From: Euglena gracilis
Taxonomy: Eukaryota > Euglenida > Euglenophyceae > Euglenales
Assembly: GCA_039621445.1 (NCBI GenBank)
Contig: CP154957.1
Coordinates: forward strand, 37,354,382-37,418,381
Reading direction: 5' to 3'
Length of the DNA stretch: 64,000 nt
Position numbers and translations under genes: made by a program. This document shows, in pieces, positions 46,801 through 57,059 of the stretch (positions are counted from its first letter, which is position 1; each line of letters opens with the position of its first letter). The notes below the pieces were generated by a model. It did no database searches. It saw nothing but the letters and a program-made list of their open reading frames with translations, and had not been told where the DNA came from.

Positions 46801-49800
46801 AGGAGGTTCTACAACTGGGGCTCATCAAGCTGCTGGGAGTGGAAGATGGGTTCGAGTACTGCATCCAGTATGAGGGGGGCAAGGACACTGGGGAAACACC
46901 GTTCCTCTTGGTATGCTGCTCCCCAGATTGCTCATGGTTTGGAGGTCGCACTGTTTATCAACACAAAACCAGTGCTTAAAACTAACCCTGCCATCTAAAG
47001 AAAAGACCAGTCACCCATAAGTTATTAAATTGTTGCATTACAATTCATTGAAGGATCAGTCATTATTGTCAACATTTGACTCCAAGTGTGAATTTCAATG
47101 CAGAGATTCCTAAACGGATGAATATGGGCATATCTCAGAAATTTTCTGGTTAAGATCATCACAAAAGGATGAAATGTAGATAAGTGCGGACAAGGCATGC
47201 AGCACCACATTGTTTTATTTTTTTGAGTTTTTCACTTTTTTCGCTTTCGCTTTTTTGTGGGTTTTTTGCGGGTTTTTTTTGGCGATTTTTGGATTTGGTT
47301 GGAAGTTTTTTTAATTTGTAAATTTTACATTTTGTCCCCGATTTTCCCCCAAAATCAACCTTTTTCGTCAATTTTTTGTCCTTTTTGTTCGTTTGTCTAA
47401 CGGATTACACGTAATATATATCAAAACAAGTTGCATGATGAATAATTTCCTGGAGAAGGATTTAAAAAATGTCTTATCCAAGCAGAAAAGTCTACACCAC
47501 TGGAGAGATTCTGAAGGAATTTAACCCCCCCCAATACCAGGGGGTATAATATTTGGGCTTCTGAAAATCTGGGGCCAGGGGGTATATCATTTGGGGGTGT
47601 ATTATTTGAGCGTATTTTTCAACTCAAAAATTGACCCCGAAGTGCATATTTTTACATATTTTCTGAGTGGTGAACATTTTTAATATTTCATGTTAGGTTG
47701 ATGTATTCCAGCACAGAGGGAGGGGGCTGGGCCGGCCCTCTTATCTGGAAACAACAAAGGGTCAGGAAAATTTTCGGTTCTGTACACAGTTAAAGGGATG
47801 CCAGGCCAAAATTGTTCATCTTTTTCGAGTTTTTAACCTTTTTTAGAATTAGAAACACCAAAGCATCAAAAAATATGCATTATGCTTATGATTAAAAGTG
47901 AGAGAAAAAGGAGATTTTGTGATCACGTTTTGGCGCGCGGTGCAGAAAGGAAAATTTTGCATTTTTTTTTAGAAACCTGCCAAGGGAGGGGGTGGGAGGT
48001 CGGACACCCGTTCCCAACATCCAGGAAGGGGGGGGTTGAAGCAGGTTTTGACCGATGCTGAGCTCTTTGTCTCCAAATGCAATATTCCCAGTCATACTCG
48101 ATGCACCAGCCCGGCAGGGCGGCCTGGCCTTGCCCAGCGGCCCATATCTTGGATAGGCAGGGTGTTGCGGGGAAATCAAAAAGCTGTCAGGTGGGGCGTT
48201 TAAAGGGCTTCAATTCAGGTACTGGACATTTTGCTTGATTTTGCGCCATTTTTTGAGATATTTGGCATTCTGGATTTTTGGGACCAAAAAAAATAGCCTC
48301 GGGCCAGGCGGGGAGTTCCAGAAAGTGAACCTGCGGGCACATGGAGCGTTTTACAGGCATTTTAGGTCGCTGGTCGCAAGCCTGCAGTGCTGCTTCGTGG
48401 CTTCACTTGGCCATATCTCGGGCCAGGCAGGGAGTTGCTGGGAAGTCAAAATACGGGCAGGTGGGGCGATCCAAGGGCTTCAATTTAGGTCTCCGGACAT
48501 TTCGTTTGATTTTTGCTCCATTTTTCAAATATTTTGCAAGCATCCATTTTTGGCCCCAGAAATCGGCCAAATTTACCGAAAAATGGCCATAATTTGGGTC
48601 ACACATGGAGTTGGGGGGGGGGCAAAAGATTGTGTGGATAGGGCATTCCAAGGGCTTCATTTGTTAATCGCTTGACATTTCCTTTGATTTTGCCTCATTT
48701 TCGAGATATTTTGAAAGAATCTATTTTTGATCTAAATTTAATAAAACAGGGGTAGAACCACCCCTCCCCCCCCCCTGGGTTGGCAATGAAAGCGAGCGAC
48801 TGGATCCCGGCTCACCAAATCACCCCAGTTTGACCCCCAACTCCCCACCTGGCCCGAGTTATTCAGCTGACAAGGGGTCCAAACTGGGTAGGATTGGCCA
48901 ACCCGCCCCAGTTTCGACTCTGCCATTTCGCCAGGGTGAGACTTTGGGACGAAAAAACGATTTTTCATAATATCTCGGGAAAACGACAATATTTCTAAAA
49001 AATAAAAAATCAATAAAAATAAAATAAAAATAAAAATATAAAAATAAAATAAAAATCAATCGCTCCATCGCCGACACGCTTGAACTGTTTTTTTGTCTCG
49101 TTATCCCTAAATCGGCCATTTTCTGCTATTTTTGGGGCCCCTTTTCCCTGCTGGCAAGCCACTCCAGAGAGATAGGAGCTCAGCGACCACCCCCTACCAC
49201 CTACCTCAATTCTGACAGACTTCCCATATATCCCTGCTCACCATTATTCAATTTTCAATAGAAACAAAAGGAATGTGTGATTATCCGCATGCCACGGCAA
49301 AATGGGGGCACCCCCCCCCTGGTGGCCAAGGGTCTTATCAAATGTGCCGAACCTCCTTGGTGGGCGAAATCCACATGGTCCATGGTAAGCTGAACCTTGT
49401 TCGCGCCTTTGACATTCTTTGGTGAATATCCTCACCCCCCCCCTTCTGAAAAGGCAATACCTCTCTGTTCGAAAACCCTTTGGCATGTCTGTTTACTTTT
49501 TTTTTGAAATGTTCGCGGTGGGCAAAATGTGTGTATTGACTGGAGAGTGTCAGGCTTGAGGACTACCACTGTTGAGGCACAGTATTCATAACCTCATTTT
49601 GACGCCGAAGCTGCCCCAAAAAAGAAGGCCCAGAGGGTTTGGGTGAGATTTGGGATCTGAAAAGACTAGCGTGTACGCACACTGCGTGTCAGAAAGGACA
49701 CAGAAAAGGTGTCGGCACCAACGTCACGCTGTTCGCTACCGGCTGGCTGGCACAGGCACAGGAGCAAAGTGTCTTCTACGACCACTATGGGCAGCTGAGG

Positions 49801-50896
49801 CTGGGAGAGGAGAACTACGTCCTCTTCCAAGTGCTTCAGGTTACAGGGGCAATGCCCGTACTGTTGCTCTGTCTGGTGCGAGGCTGAATAGCACAGCTTT
49901 TCCCAGCTCCACGCCAGATGCATATTTGGCATCAGTTGCGACTCCAGCGAAATATTTTTTCCAGAAGGTGGACCTCTAAGGGTCAAGTGAGCACTCCTGG
50001 AATGTATTTCATTTTTTATTTATCTGCAACCTGAGGGCTGAAAGACCCAAAATAACCTGCCCCCTGGAAAGTGAATCTCTTCTTCAAATCCTACAGCTGT
50101 ACCCCACCCCTCCCACAAAATATGTCAAGTGGAAGAAATGCAAAGCCTCTGGGTATGAGCTACACATCGCAGCAAATACAATTGTGTATAAGTCGGAGAA
50201 GGGGATTTCTAAAGGACCCCGGAGGTCCAGCCAGCTAACTTGAAAATGGTGCTTGCTGGGAAAAAGGTGCTGGCGTGAGCCCTCCCGGGGGGTGGAAGGC
50301 CAGGCGTCCAGCTGGCTTACAGGCTGAACCCGGCTGGCACCTGCAGAATGACAAGCCAACCCAGCCCAATCCGGCTGGGTTGGATTCTTTTCCACCCATT
50401 TTTTTCCCGCAACCAATTTTTGCCCAACCAGTTTTTTTATATGACCAATTTTCACCCCCCCCCCCCATAAAGCCCCCCCCCACCAAAAAACACTATTGTT
50501 GGTTATTTTTCGACCCCTGTTCAAAAAATCTCGGCGCTTTGCTCTGAAGTACTTCTCTGGCTTTTGATGCGACAATTTTTCGGCACATTCGGCTGCCCCG
50601 GCTTTGTCTCAGCGGACCCCCCGAGACTCATGCCCCAGTCGGGAACCAAACGAGATTCTGGGCCCCGCCCCACCCTTGCCCAAGGTCCACGCCCGCAGTG
50701 CCGTCCGCCCCCCCGGCGGCCTCCTCCCCTCCCCTCCCTCCCGCCTCCCCCGCAGCGCAGCCCCGGGACGGGGGACGCGGAGGGGCTGTTCCCGCGGTGG
50801 ATCCGGGTCGACCTGCCCCCGCCGTCCGTCGCCTGGCGGAGCTCCACCGTCCGGCTGGGCAGCGGCCTCTCGCTCGCGGTGTGCACTCCGGTTTGA
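43659..50896 (+). CDS. Four-exon gene of about 201 codons, unknown function
   Basis: Four exons, all joined in phase 0: 43659-43868 (MIGPEQRCASLH... to CAFDQDTIYRVTE), 46803-46910 (EVLQLGLIKLLGVEDGFEYC...), 49693-49839 (KGHRKGVGTNVTLFATGW...GQLRLGEENYVLFQVLQ) and 50756-50896 (RSPGTGDAEGLFPRW...GLSLAVCTPV, TGA). The model length is about 201 residues. No signal peptide, membrane segment or catalytic motif was recognised. The first 30 codons are the weakest part, and the gene might start at an upstream exon instead. Lies between the F-box and EF-hand genes on the same strand. Homology is not apparent to me and I assign no function. Confidence 0.6.
43869..46802 (+). other. 2.9-kb intron, AT-richer
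   Basis: Fewer G runs than elsewhere. A Cys-containing open segment at 44486-44622 (WFCSNCVVVTASPLSCHAG, stop at 44622) looks protein-like but has no supporting splice context. Nothing else seen. Confidence 0.45.
46803..46910 (+). CDS. Unknown gene exon 2
   Basis: TTGTTTTCAG acceptor, 36 codons EVLQLGLIKLLGVEDGFEYC...TGETPFLL, donor TTG|GTATGC. Clean consensus sites make this one of the best-defined exons of the gene. Confidence 0.75.
46911..49692 (+). other. 2.8-kb intron with a GCTGAGCTC element
   Basis: Includes copy B of the 1.1-1.7-kb repeat (48057-49184), an AATACC..GGTATTATTT G/C-run unit at 47520-47620, and T-rich stretches with TTTTTTGCG-like runs at 47215-47300. No gene seen. Confidence 0.6.
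48057..49184. mobile_element. GCTGAGCTC element, copy B
   Basis: GCTGAGCTCTT at the left and GGAGCTCAGC at the right, with three GGGCTTCA(A)TTT subrepeats (about 48200, 48475, 48648) and GAGATATTTT blocks inside. Same orientation at its left end as copy A, with the interior diverged and shorter. Confidence 0.65.
49693..49839 (+). CDS. Unknown gene exon 3
   Basis: GCGTGTCAG acceptor, 49 codons including NVTLFATGWLAQAQEQSVFY and LRLGEENYVLFQVLQ, donor CAG|GTTACA. A second possible acceptor 13 bp downstream breaks phase. Confidence 0.7.
50756..50896 (+). CDS. Unknown gene terminal exon
   Basis: CCCCCGCAG acceptor, then GDAEGLFPRWIRVDLPPPSV, AWRSSTVRLGSGLSLAVCTP and V, TGA at 50894-50896. Extremely GC3-rich. 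Confidence 0.75.
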   Translation, partial: RSPGTGDAEGLFPRWIRVDLPPPSVAWRSSTVRLGSGLSLAVCTPV

Positions 50897-50956
50897 CGTG
50901 AGAGTTGGTCCTGCGTAGGGGAAGGGGGCCTACTCCCCTTCCGATGAGCCCCCGAT

Positions 50957-51206
50957 CAGGCTGAATTTTAAGGCGAGGCCGCCCCCGCCCCGGGAAGGGG
51001 TGTTGCCTGGGCATGCACTCCAAGCACCCAGATCTGACCCGGGGGGGGGGGATAAGGCACATGGCCAAAAGTGCCTGGGCACTCGGCCAAGGCACCTCCG
51101 GCAAGGCGCCAGAAGCCCAGAAAAGCCCATTTTGGGGGCATTTTTTTTGGCCCATGCGACGACCAGGACTCTGAGACTCCCCCCCCAGGTTGGTCAAATT
51201 CAGCCC
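50957..51206. mobile_element. About 250-bp MITE, diverged CAGGCTG family member
   Basis: Left CAGGCTGAATTTTAAGG, right GGTTGGTCAAATTCAGCCC. CCCCGAT occurs outside both ends (50950-50956 and 51208-51214), a 7-bp match to an expected 8-bp TSD. GGCACATGGCCAAAAGTGCC and an AAGGCGCC hairpin relate it to 6978-7280. Confidence 0.7.
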
Positions 51207-51557
51207 ACCCCGATAAACCACTCCTCCCACCCCCCCCCTCGTCACAAGTGCGATGCATTTGTTGATCCATGTGTCTTGTACCTCCGCTTGTGTATGTATT
51301 CATACACATTATACATAATCGTAAACATTACAAACATACCTTTACTTGTGTCTGCACCATTTTTGGTTCTGCCGAAACCCGCCCAAATGGCTCCAGAACC
51401 AGAAAATGGAGAAGACTCTACATTTTTGACCACATTTAGCAAGTGCACATGTGCTCATGGGATTTTGCATATCTTGTCAAAAATGACTTTGGATTTGGCG
51501 CCGAACACTGCTGGCTGTGCTCGCAGCACCACCTCCCTCCATCTGCAGTTGCGGGTG

Positions 51558-51646
51558 ATGACGGACGCGGTGGCAATGACCGATCGGAGTTATTCCGAAG
51601 TGACTTATGAGGAATCCGTGCAAACGTTTGTGCCTCCCCATGCTGT
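51558..51646 (+). CDS. EF-hand gene exon 1
   Basis: ATG at 51558, MTDAVAMTDRSYSEVTYEES, then VQTFVPPHAV, donor GCTGT|GTGAAT in phase 2. It joins 53369 in frame (HAV-LEPF). The frame is open upstream through CTGCAG, so this could also be an internal exon. Confidence 0.5.
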
Positions 51647-54600
51647 GTGAATCGAGTGGGTGTCCAGTGTTTAGTTTTGGGGTACAACCTTTCTGGCCGC
51701 CACCGCCCCCCCCCCCTTGTTCGGGAAGGTTGGGAGAACCACAGATATGAACCAAATCCTGACCATCCCATTGTTTAAGGTGTGTCTGACCCCCTATTGG
51801 CCTATTACTGGCTGTATTTTTGGGGGGAGTGGCTGACTCTGACTGGTTTTTTTTTTGCTCCGGACCCCCCCCCTCTGGGTGGGGCCGGCCAGGAATGGCC
51901 GGACAGTGGCCACCCGGTACCAACGGAGCGGGAAACAGCTTTGGAGGTTTTGCCCAAAATACATTGGTTTTGAGGCTTGGGGGGGGGGGCGAAGTGGCCA
52001 AAGTGACCGACCCCAAAGGTGGGAGGGTGAGGGAGTGGATGATGGCTTTTGCAAAGTAATGACTGTTATTTTGAAAGTGAAAAGTGACTCTCTTCCCCCG
52101 GGGGCGGGGTCTGTAAGCAGTGGCATTCTCCCAACCCATAATTGTTTCCTTTTGGGCAACTTCCATTTTCATTTTGATCCCGGGGGAGAACAGAATAGGT
52201 TTGGCCTTGGATCTCTAGATGGGGGGGGTCTGGACCCACCACCGGGGGGGGGGGGGGGCACTGCCTTATGCAAACCATGGCATGCAAAACTGAATGATTC
52301 TTGGACCAAAGCGGGGCCAAAAATCTTTTCCCCAGATTTGTCCAATAATAAGAATTTTTGGGTCTTTTAGGGATAAAAAATTTTCGTTTCAGCATTTTGT
52401 GCCAGAAGGAACATTTTGACTTTGGGGGTCCTGGGCTATCACCCCCCTTTGGGTCTTCATGTCCCCCCCCCTCCATGGTGTTGGGGGACACAGGTTTTGG
52501 ATAGTACTAAGCTCTTCATTGCTTGCATTAATTACTAATTGAGAGCATCACATTATTGATGCATTTCACAATGCAAAGATAATTGCAGCGTTTGTGGCTT
52601 TGCCCTTGAATAAATTATAAAAATAATATGACAATGCAGAATAATAGAGCAAAATAATAACAATAATAAAACTGAAACAAATGATGAAAACAAAGAGAGC
52701 AAGTGTAAAAAATTCAAAATAAAGAAAATAGTATGAAATAAGAAATGAATTAGAATTGAATGGAAAAAATAAAAAAAATTCAGAAAAAATTCAATCAAAA
52801 AACCCAACGGAGTTCAAAATGTGCCATGTTTGGGGGGCAAAGCGCACCGGTGGTTCTGGAAGATGGGATGATTGAGAGAGCGCCATAGGCTTGTTTTCAA
52901 TTACGTCCTAAAATTCCCTATTATTTTCGAGATTTTTTTTAAAAAACATCGATTTGACCCAATGGCCAAAAATGTCAGAGTGAGGAGTTCGCAGCATGTT
53001 TTATCTGGAGTGGATTGGGGTTATCTCGAGCAGGCTGTGCAGTTATGGGGAAAACAAACTGTGGTGACATCAGACGTCCCAAGGAGTTCATGTTCGTGAC
53101 TTTTAATGGCTCAGCCTTGGAGATGCATTTCGAAATATTTCCTGGTACCTTTTTTCTCCTTTTTAAGGCCTGTTTTTTTATAATTGGATTTTGCCGCCCT
53201 AAACCGAAATAATTCAGGCTGGAAAAATACTAAGGGAATTTAAGGAGAAAAGAGTATTATTAATTAATATTGGGGTTCTTCAGAAAGCAAGGACCAAATG
53301 GGTTGGTCGGGGCGAGTCCAACTCTGGATGAACCATTCATCTGTCTCGCTGACCCTTTTCTTTTCCAGGCTGGAGCCCTTCGTTCTGCCTCCTCCACCAG
53401 AGCCCCTGGTCGTCGCGGAGCCCTTCAGCCTCAATGCGGTGCCATGCTCTTGTCTATGTGCCGTGCCCGAACCGTGGGCCCAGGTGCCCCTAAAATTGTG
53501 GGTCTGAACGAGGGTACCTCTCAGAATTCCAAAACGGATACATGTGTTTGTGTTTCTCTGTTCGTCAAGGCAAGGCATTGTTGATTGTTTCGTTGTCACA
53601 GAAAAATTATCAGAGTGTTTGGAAAGGAGGTTTGCGTGGGGCATTTCTTCTTCAAATCTGAAATTGTCATGTTTCCAAATAAGGACATATTTCAATAGTC
53701 TCAAATTATGCCCTCCTGGTGGACGAGGGCGGGAAATTTTTGTGGCTTCAAATCACCAACTTGCTCCATTTACTCTGGTGTGTAGTTCCACCGCAAACGG
53801 AATCAGCAAAATTTGTTGCAGTCAGTACATATTTTCAGTGCCTCATTGCACAGCGGCTCTCAGCAAAAGCACGTTCCCTAAAAATCGTTGTGATTCAAAA
53901 CCTGTTGGTAAGCTTCGGGAGCGAAGGCGAAAGCTGGGGGGGAAAGGTTTCTATTTGCTATCATTTCAGCACCACGGTACCTTCAACCCGTAACCCCACC
54001 ACCCTCAGTTTGAACGGCGTATCAAGGAGTCGCCGGAGTATGCGCTTGAGATCTTCCGGAAGTTCATGGCGACGTTCAAGGGCTTTGGGATGGACTCGTC
54101 AGGGAAGGTGTGGCCGGGGACTGGTGGGAATATTTCTGGCCAATCAGTCACCCAACCCTTTTGATTTCTTTCTTTTCCTTTTGGCTTCTCCGCAACCCAA
54201 AAGCCACTTTTTTTCTGGGACAACGGCATCAAGACCAAGGTTGTTTAAAGTCCAGGGCCAGAGTTTCGGCGCAAAGTGCCGAATTTTTTTTGGGAAAGGC
54301 CCTGAGACCGCCCGGCTTGATTTCTTGGGGGGTCCCCGTTCCCCCCCCCCCGGGGGGGGGGGGTCTTGTGCCTGGGTGGGTGTGGGGGGACCCTCCCCAC
54401 TGGGGTCTTAAAAAGAAACCTGATCCAGGTATCGGATTGACGATGGATGCTCCAGCCATTTCTCTGACTCTTCCTGCCCAGGATGAAATGGACTTTGACC
54501 GGTTCTACATCGACTTGTTTGACAAAGAGTGTGTTTGCCTTGCTGGGGACGCCCCCCCCCCCCCCCGGTCTCGGCCCCCACCCCTGAGGGCGACGAATGC

Positions 54601-56229
54601 CCTCACCCCCCCTGCTGTGATGCACTGGATGCAGGCAACTGGAGTTGCTCTCCCCCCTGGCTGTCCTTTGGGAACAGCAGCGGGGCCGGACAGAACAGGG
54701 ACAACGGGACAGGAACTGGAGAAACGCTCTCCCTCCCAACTCAGGAAGGTCGATCCTATCGAGGCGATGGAGTGTTTCCAAGCCATCGACAAGGACGGAA
54801 GCGGCACGTTGTCCCAAACGGGGAGTGGACTACAGTTCGAAGGGGGGGATAACGTTCTGCTGCTTCGGCTCAGGGAAAAAAAAGTTGATTCGTTCTACAG
54901 TTCTTCTTTGAAGCCATTGTACCTGGACACCACAGGGGCTGGGTCTGATGAAGGAGAAGTACGTGGTTTCGGTTGGGGTTTCCCCCCCTTCCTGGACCGG
55001 AGGGGGGGTCACACCACCCTCCTGCCCTCATATTGAACCCTGCGCAGGGGGTCTTTAGTAATTCCCTGGGCGTGAATGGAGGTGATGCGGTTCCTTTACC
55101 ACGCTGTCACCAAGTTCCACGACCGGCAAACTGTCTTCAAGGCATGCAAAACATGGATGCGGAATGCATTTCAGTTTCTGAAATATTCATGAGTATGCAA
55201 ATGTGTGCCCTTTTCTGCCCAAACATACAGTTTTTTTACCGACCTCCGGGGCGGAGGGGTCATTTCCACTCTTCCAAAGACCAGCCACTCCTGGGGGGGG
55301 GGGTTGACTGGAATCCAGGGATTGGCCACAAAATGTAAAAAAAATGGCATATATAATTCCTCGGCACCAAAAGGTGCTGGGTTACTTTTGTTTTTTTTGT
55401 AGCCGACCCCCCCGGGCTGTACGGGAATCCCCGAAACCCTATAGTCGGTGAGGGGGTCAGTTACCCCCCCCCCCCGTCCTCCATCCTGGTGGGTGGGGAA
55501 TCCGACCCCCCACCACCCCTTCCTGTATTTATGGGGGCATTTCGACTTTGAGACCAAAATTTTCTTTTGGCGTCGAAGGAATTCTCTTTGTGTGGGTGCT
55601 GTGGTGGGTTGGGGGGGGGCCTGCCCACATCCCGGGTGGGGTTGACCTCCGCACCAGGCTTTCCCGTACAGCCCAAAGGGGAGGGGGTTTGGGCCACAAC
55701 CAGTCAGTCACTCAGTCTAAGAAAACCAGTCATTCACCCTTGTGAGTGTGAGAGGGGGGGGGGTCCGTCAGTGACTGAGGAATCGTATGTGCCCACGATA
55801 CCCCCGAAGTGCCCTCATTTACATCCCGGCAAAAAAAAAGATGCTCAATTATGTCCAGTGCCATTCCGTTGGCACATGTGACTTTTTCGGCGTGGTGGTC
55901 CATCTCAGGAGGGTTCACCCACCGTCAGGGCTGAGCGGGAACCCTGGAAACCCTTTGGGTGTTGATTGGGGGGGGGGGTCGAGGGTTTCCTTCCCTCCTT
56001 TGGCACCAAAGGAATTTCCCCCAGACAAGTGATCCCCCCCGCCACCTCTTGGGTTGGGGGTCCATCTCATCCCCCCCAGCCTTCTTGTGCAGCCCTGGCC
56101 CTGCCCCCTGCCCTTCAGGTGAAGTCCTGCATGTGTTTCCTGATGTTTGCCAGCCAGCCGGCCCACCTGCCGAAGACTCACAAGGCGGTGCTGACGGTGG
56201 AGGACCTCGTCCCGGGGCTGGGGGACTAA
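51558..56229 (+). CDS. EF-hand protein gene, multi-exon
   Basis: Exons on the + strand: 51558-51646 (MTDAVAMTDRSYSEVTYEES...), 53369-53438 (LEPFVLPPPPEPLVVAEPF), 54009-54107 (FERRIKESPEYALEIF...FKGFGMDSSGK), 54204-54239 (PLFFWDNGIKTK), 54482-54528 (DEMDFDRFYIDLFDKE), 54745 onward (KVDPIEAMECFQ, then AIDKDGSGTLSQ), about 55082-55173 (VMRFLYHAVTKFHDRQTVFK) and 56119-56229 (VKSCMCFLMFASQ...VPGLGD, stop). DKDGSGTLSQ is a canonical calcium-binding EF-hand loop; DxDRFYIDLFDKE may be part of a second, unpaired helix. Most early junctions keep phase (2/0/0/0/2). Those after the EF-hand do not resolve. No catalytic domain seen; role unknown, possibly calcium-dependent regulation. Confidence 0.65.
51647..53368 (+). 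other. 1.7-kb intron
   Basis: Contains AGTGGCTGACTCTGACTGG with a following G/C-run unit (51830-52060), a left-end fragment of the GCTGAGCTC family (TACTAAGCTCTT at about 52505), and A/T-rich 52540-52800. No gene seen. Confidence 0.5.
53369..53438 (+). CDS. EF-hand gene exon 2 (Pro-rich)
   Basis: TTTTCCAG acceptor, LEPFVLPPPPEPLVVAEPFS then LNA, donor GCG|GTGCCA in phase 0. It could continue to a later donor at CAG|GTGCCC. Confidence 0.65.
53684..53907 (+). CDS. Possible additional exon of the EF-hand gene
   Basis: An open, protein-like frame (ALLVDEGGKFLWLQITNLLH, IAQRLSAKARSLKIVVIQNL) ends at a strong donor TTG|GTAAGC in phase 0, matching 54009. Its 5' phase does not match 53438 and its codons are AT-richer, so it may be alternative or not coding. 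Confidence 0.4.
54009..54107 (+). CDS. EF-hand gene exon
   Basis: CCCTCAG acceptor, FERRIKESPEYALEIFRKFM, then ATFKGFGMDSSGK, donor AAG|GTGTGG; 33 codons, phase 0. Confidence 0.8.
54204..54239 (+). CDS. EF-hand gene micro-exon
   Basis: 12 codons PLFFWDNGIKTK after CCCAAAAG, donor AAG|GTTGTT, phase 0. Followed immediately by a MITE-like unit (54236-54425) that shares the TTTAAR-YCC ends and GGCGCAAAGTGCCG hairpin of the poly(T) family. Confidence 0.6.
54236..54425. mobile_element. MITE-like unit abutting an exon
   Basis: Left CAAGGTTGTTTAAAGTCC, right (reverse-complemented) CAGGTTTCTTTTTAAGACCCC. Inside, GGCGCAAAGTGCCG and poly-C/poly-G arms. No good TSD (ATCAAGAC against ATCCAGGT), so it is old or misjudged. 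If real, its left TIR overlaps the 5' splice donor of the micro-exon. Confidence 0.45.
54482..54528 (+). CDS. EF-hand gene exon
   Basis: CTGCCCAG acceptor, DEMDFDRFYIDLFDKE split at GA|GTGTGT, phase 2; joins 54745 as DKE-KVDP. Confidence 0.78.
54745..54830 (+). CDS. EF-hand gene exon with calcium-binding loop
   Basis: CCCAACTCAG acceptor, KVDPIEAMECFQAIDKDGSG, then TLSQ. Loop positions 1 (D), 3 (D), 5 (S) and 6 (G) fit a functional EF-hand. The 3' donor is ambiguous (several GTs in 54806-54843). Confidence 0.8.
55082..55173 (+). CDS. EF-hand gene exon, borders uncertain
   Basis: VMRFLYHAVTKFHDRQTVFK, then ACKTWMRNAFQ with GC-ending codons. In this frame a TGA occurs at the best donor (ATGA|GTATGC near 55191), so either a different border is used or the frame choice is wrong. 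A short piece at 54901-54960 (FFFEAIVPGHH or SSLKPLYLDTTG) may be the preceding exon. Confidence 0.5.
56119..56229 (+). CDS. EF-hand gene terminal exon (assignment inferred)
   Basis: CCCTTCAG acceptor, VKSCMCFLMFASQPAHLPKT, then HKAVLTVEDLVPGLGD and TAA at 56227-56229. GC3-rich. It could end a different gene if the 55.1-kb exon is terminal. Confidence 0.7.
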   Translation: MKSCMCFLMFASQPAHLPKTHKAVLTVEDLVPGLGD

Positions 56230-56234
56230 ATAAA
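56229..56234 (+). promoter_or_regulatory. AATAAA poly(A) signal overlapping the stop codon
   Basis: The stop TAA (56227-56229) runs into AATAAA at 56229-56234. If used, it implies a 3' UTR of only about 20-40 bases. Confidence 0.6.
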
Positions 56235-57059
56235 CCATTGTTGGCAAACCCGATGGGAGGCGGGTGGGGTCTGAGTTCCAGGCAGACACATATCATCCAA
56301 GAATATTTCCATTTTGCTTTCGAGAGATTATTAGCACTCAATTGAAAGGCGTGGTCTGCAGGCGTGGTCTTCGTCATTTTTTTTCCAGAAATAGTTCTGC
56401 CTTCTCCCCGATGCACCCCCCAGCCCTGCCTTGCCTACATGCTGGATAGCCTCCTGTCATGCACCTCCGTATGTTGATGTGGGATTTCGTAATCAAATCC
56501 AATGGCCACAATGTGCAATGGACAATGGCACTACGTCACCCTCATCCGGGCTCGCACGATGATTCCAGGGGGGGGCGGCTGGGCGGATCCGCAGCTTTTT
56601 GTGTGTGTCCTGGGGTGGCCACCACCACCCGGTTAAACTGGCTCAAGAATTCATGCCATCGGACATAGCCTTGTTCAAGTCCTCATTAGACCAGTGTTGG
56701 AGACTCTCGTGGTCTCTCACCATCAGTATCTGGATTAGGCTGCTGGCAACCCAGCTGCGGAACTTTTGGAAAACAATCACAATCACAGATATCTCCTTTT
56801 TGTGAATACTCCATTTAACCTGTCTTTTCCCGTCATCGCCCATTGTACTGAAGGAAGCCTCAGGTCGGAGTTCATTTGTCACGTTATGTTGGCTCAGAGC
56901 CCATCCAACAGGGTCATTGCTGCTGTCGACCTCAAGGGCATGGGGCCTATGTTCCGCAATTTTCAAGGACACCATTCTCCAAAATTTAGATTTTGATTTT
57001 ATTCAAGATTTCCCACATTTGGTCATCCCAAATCTTTCCCATTGTGCACAGCATCCCAT

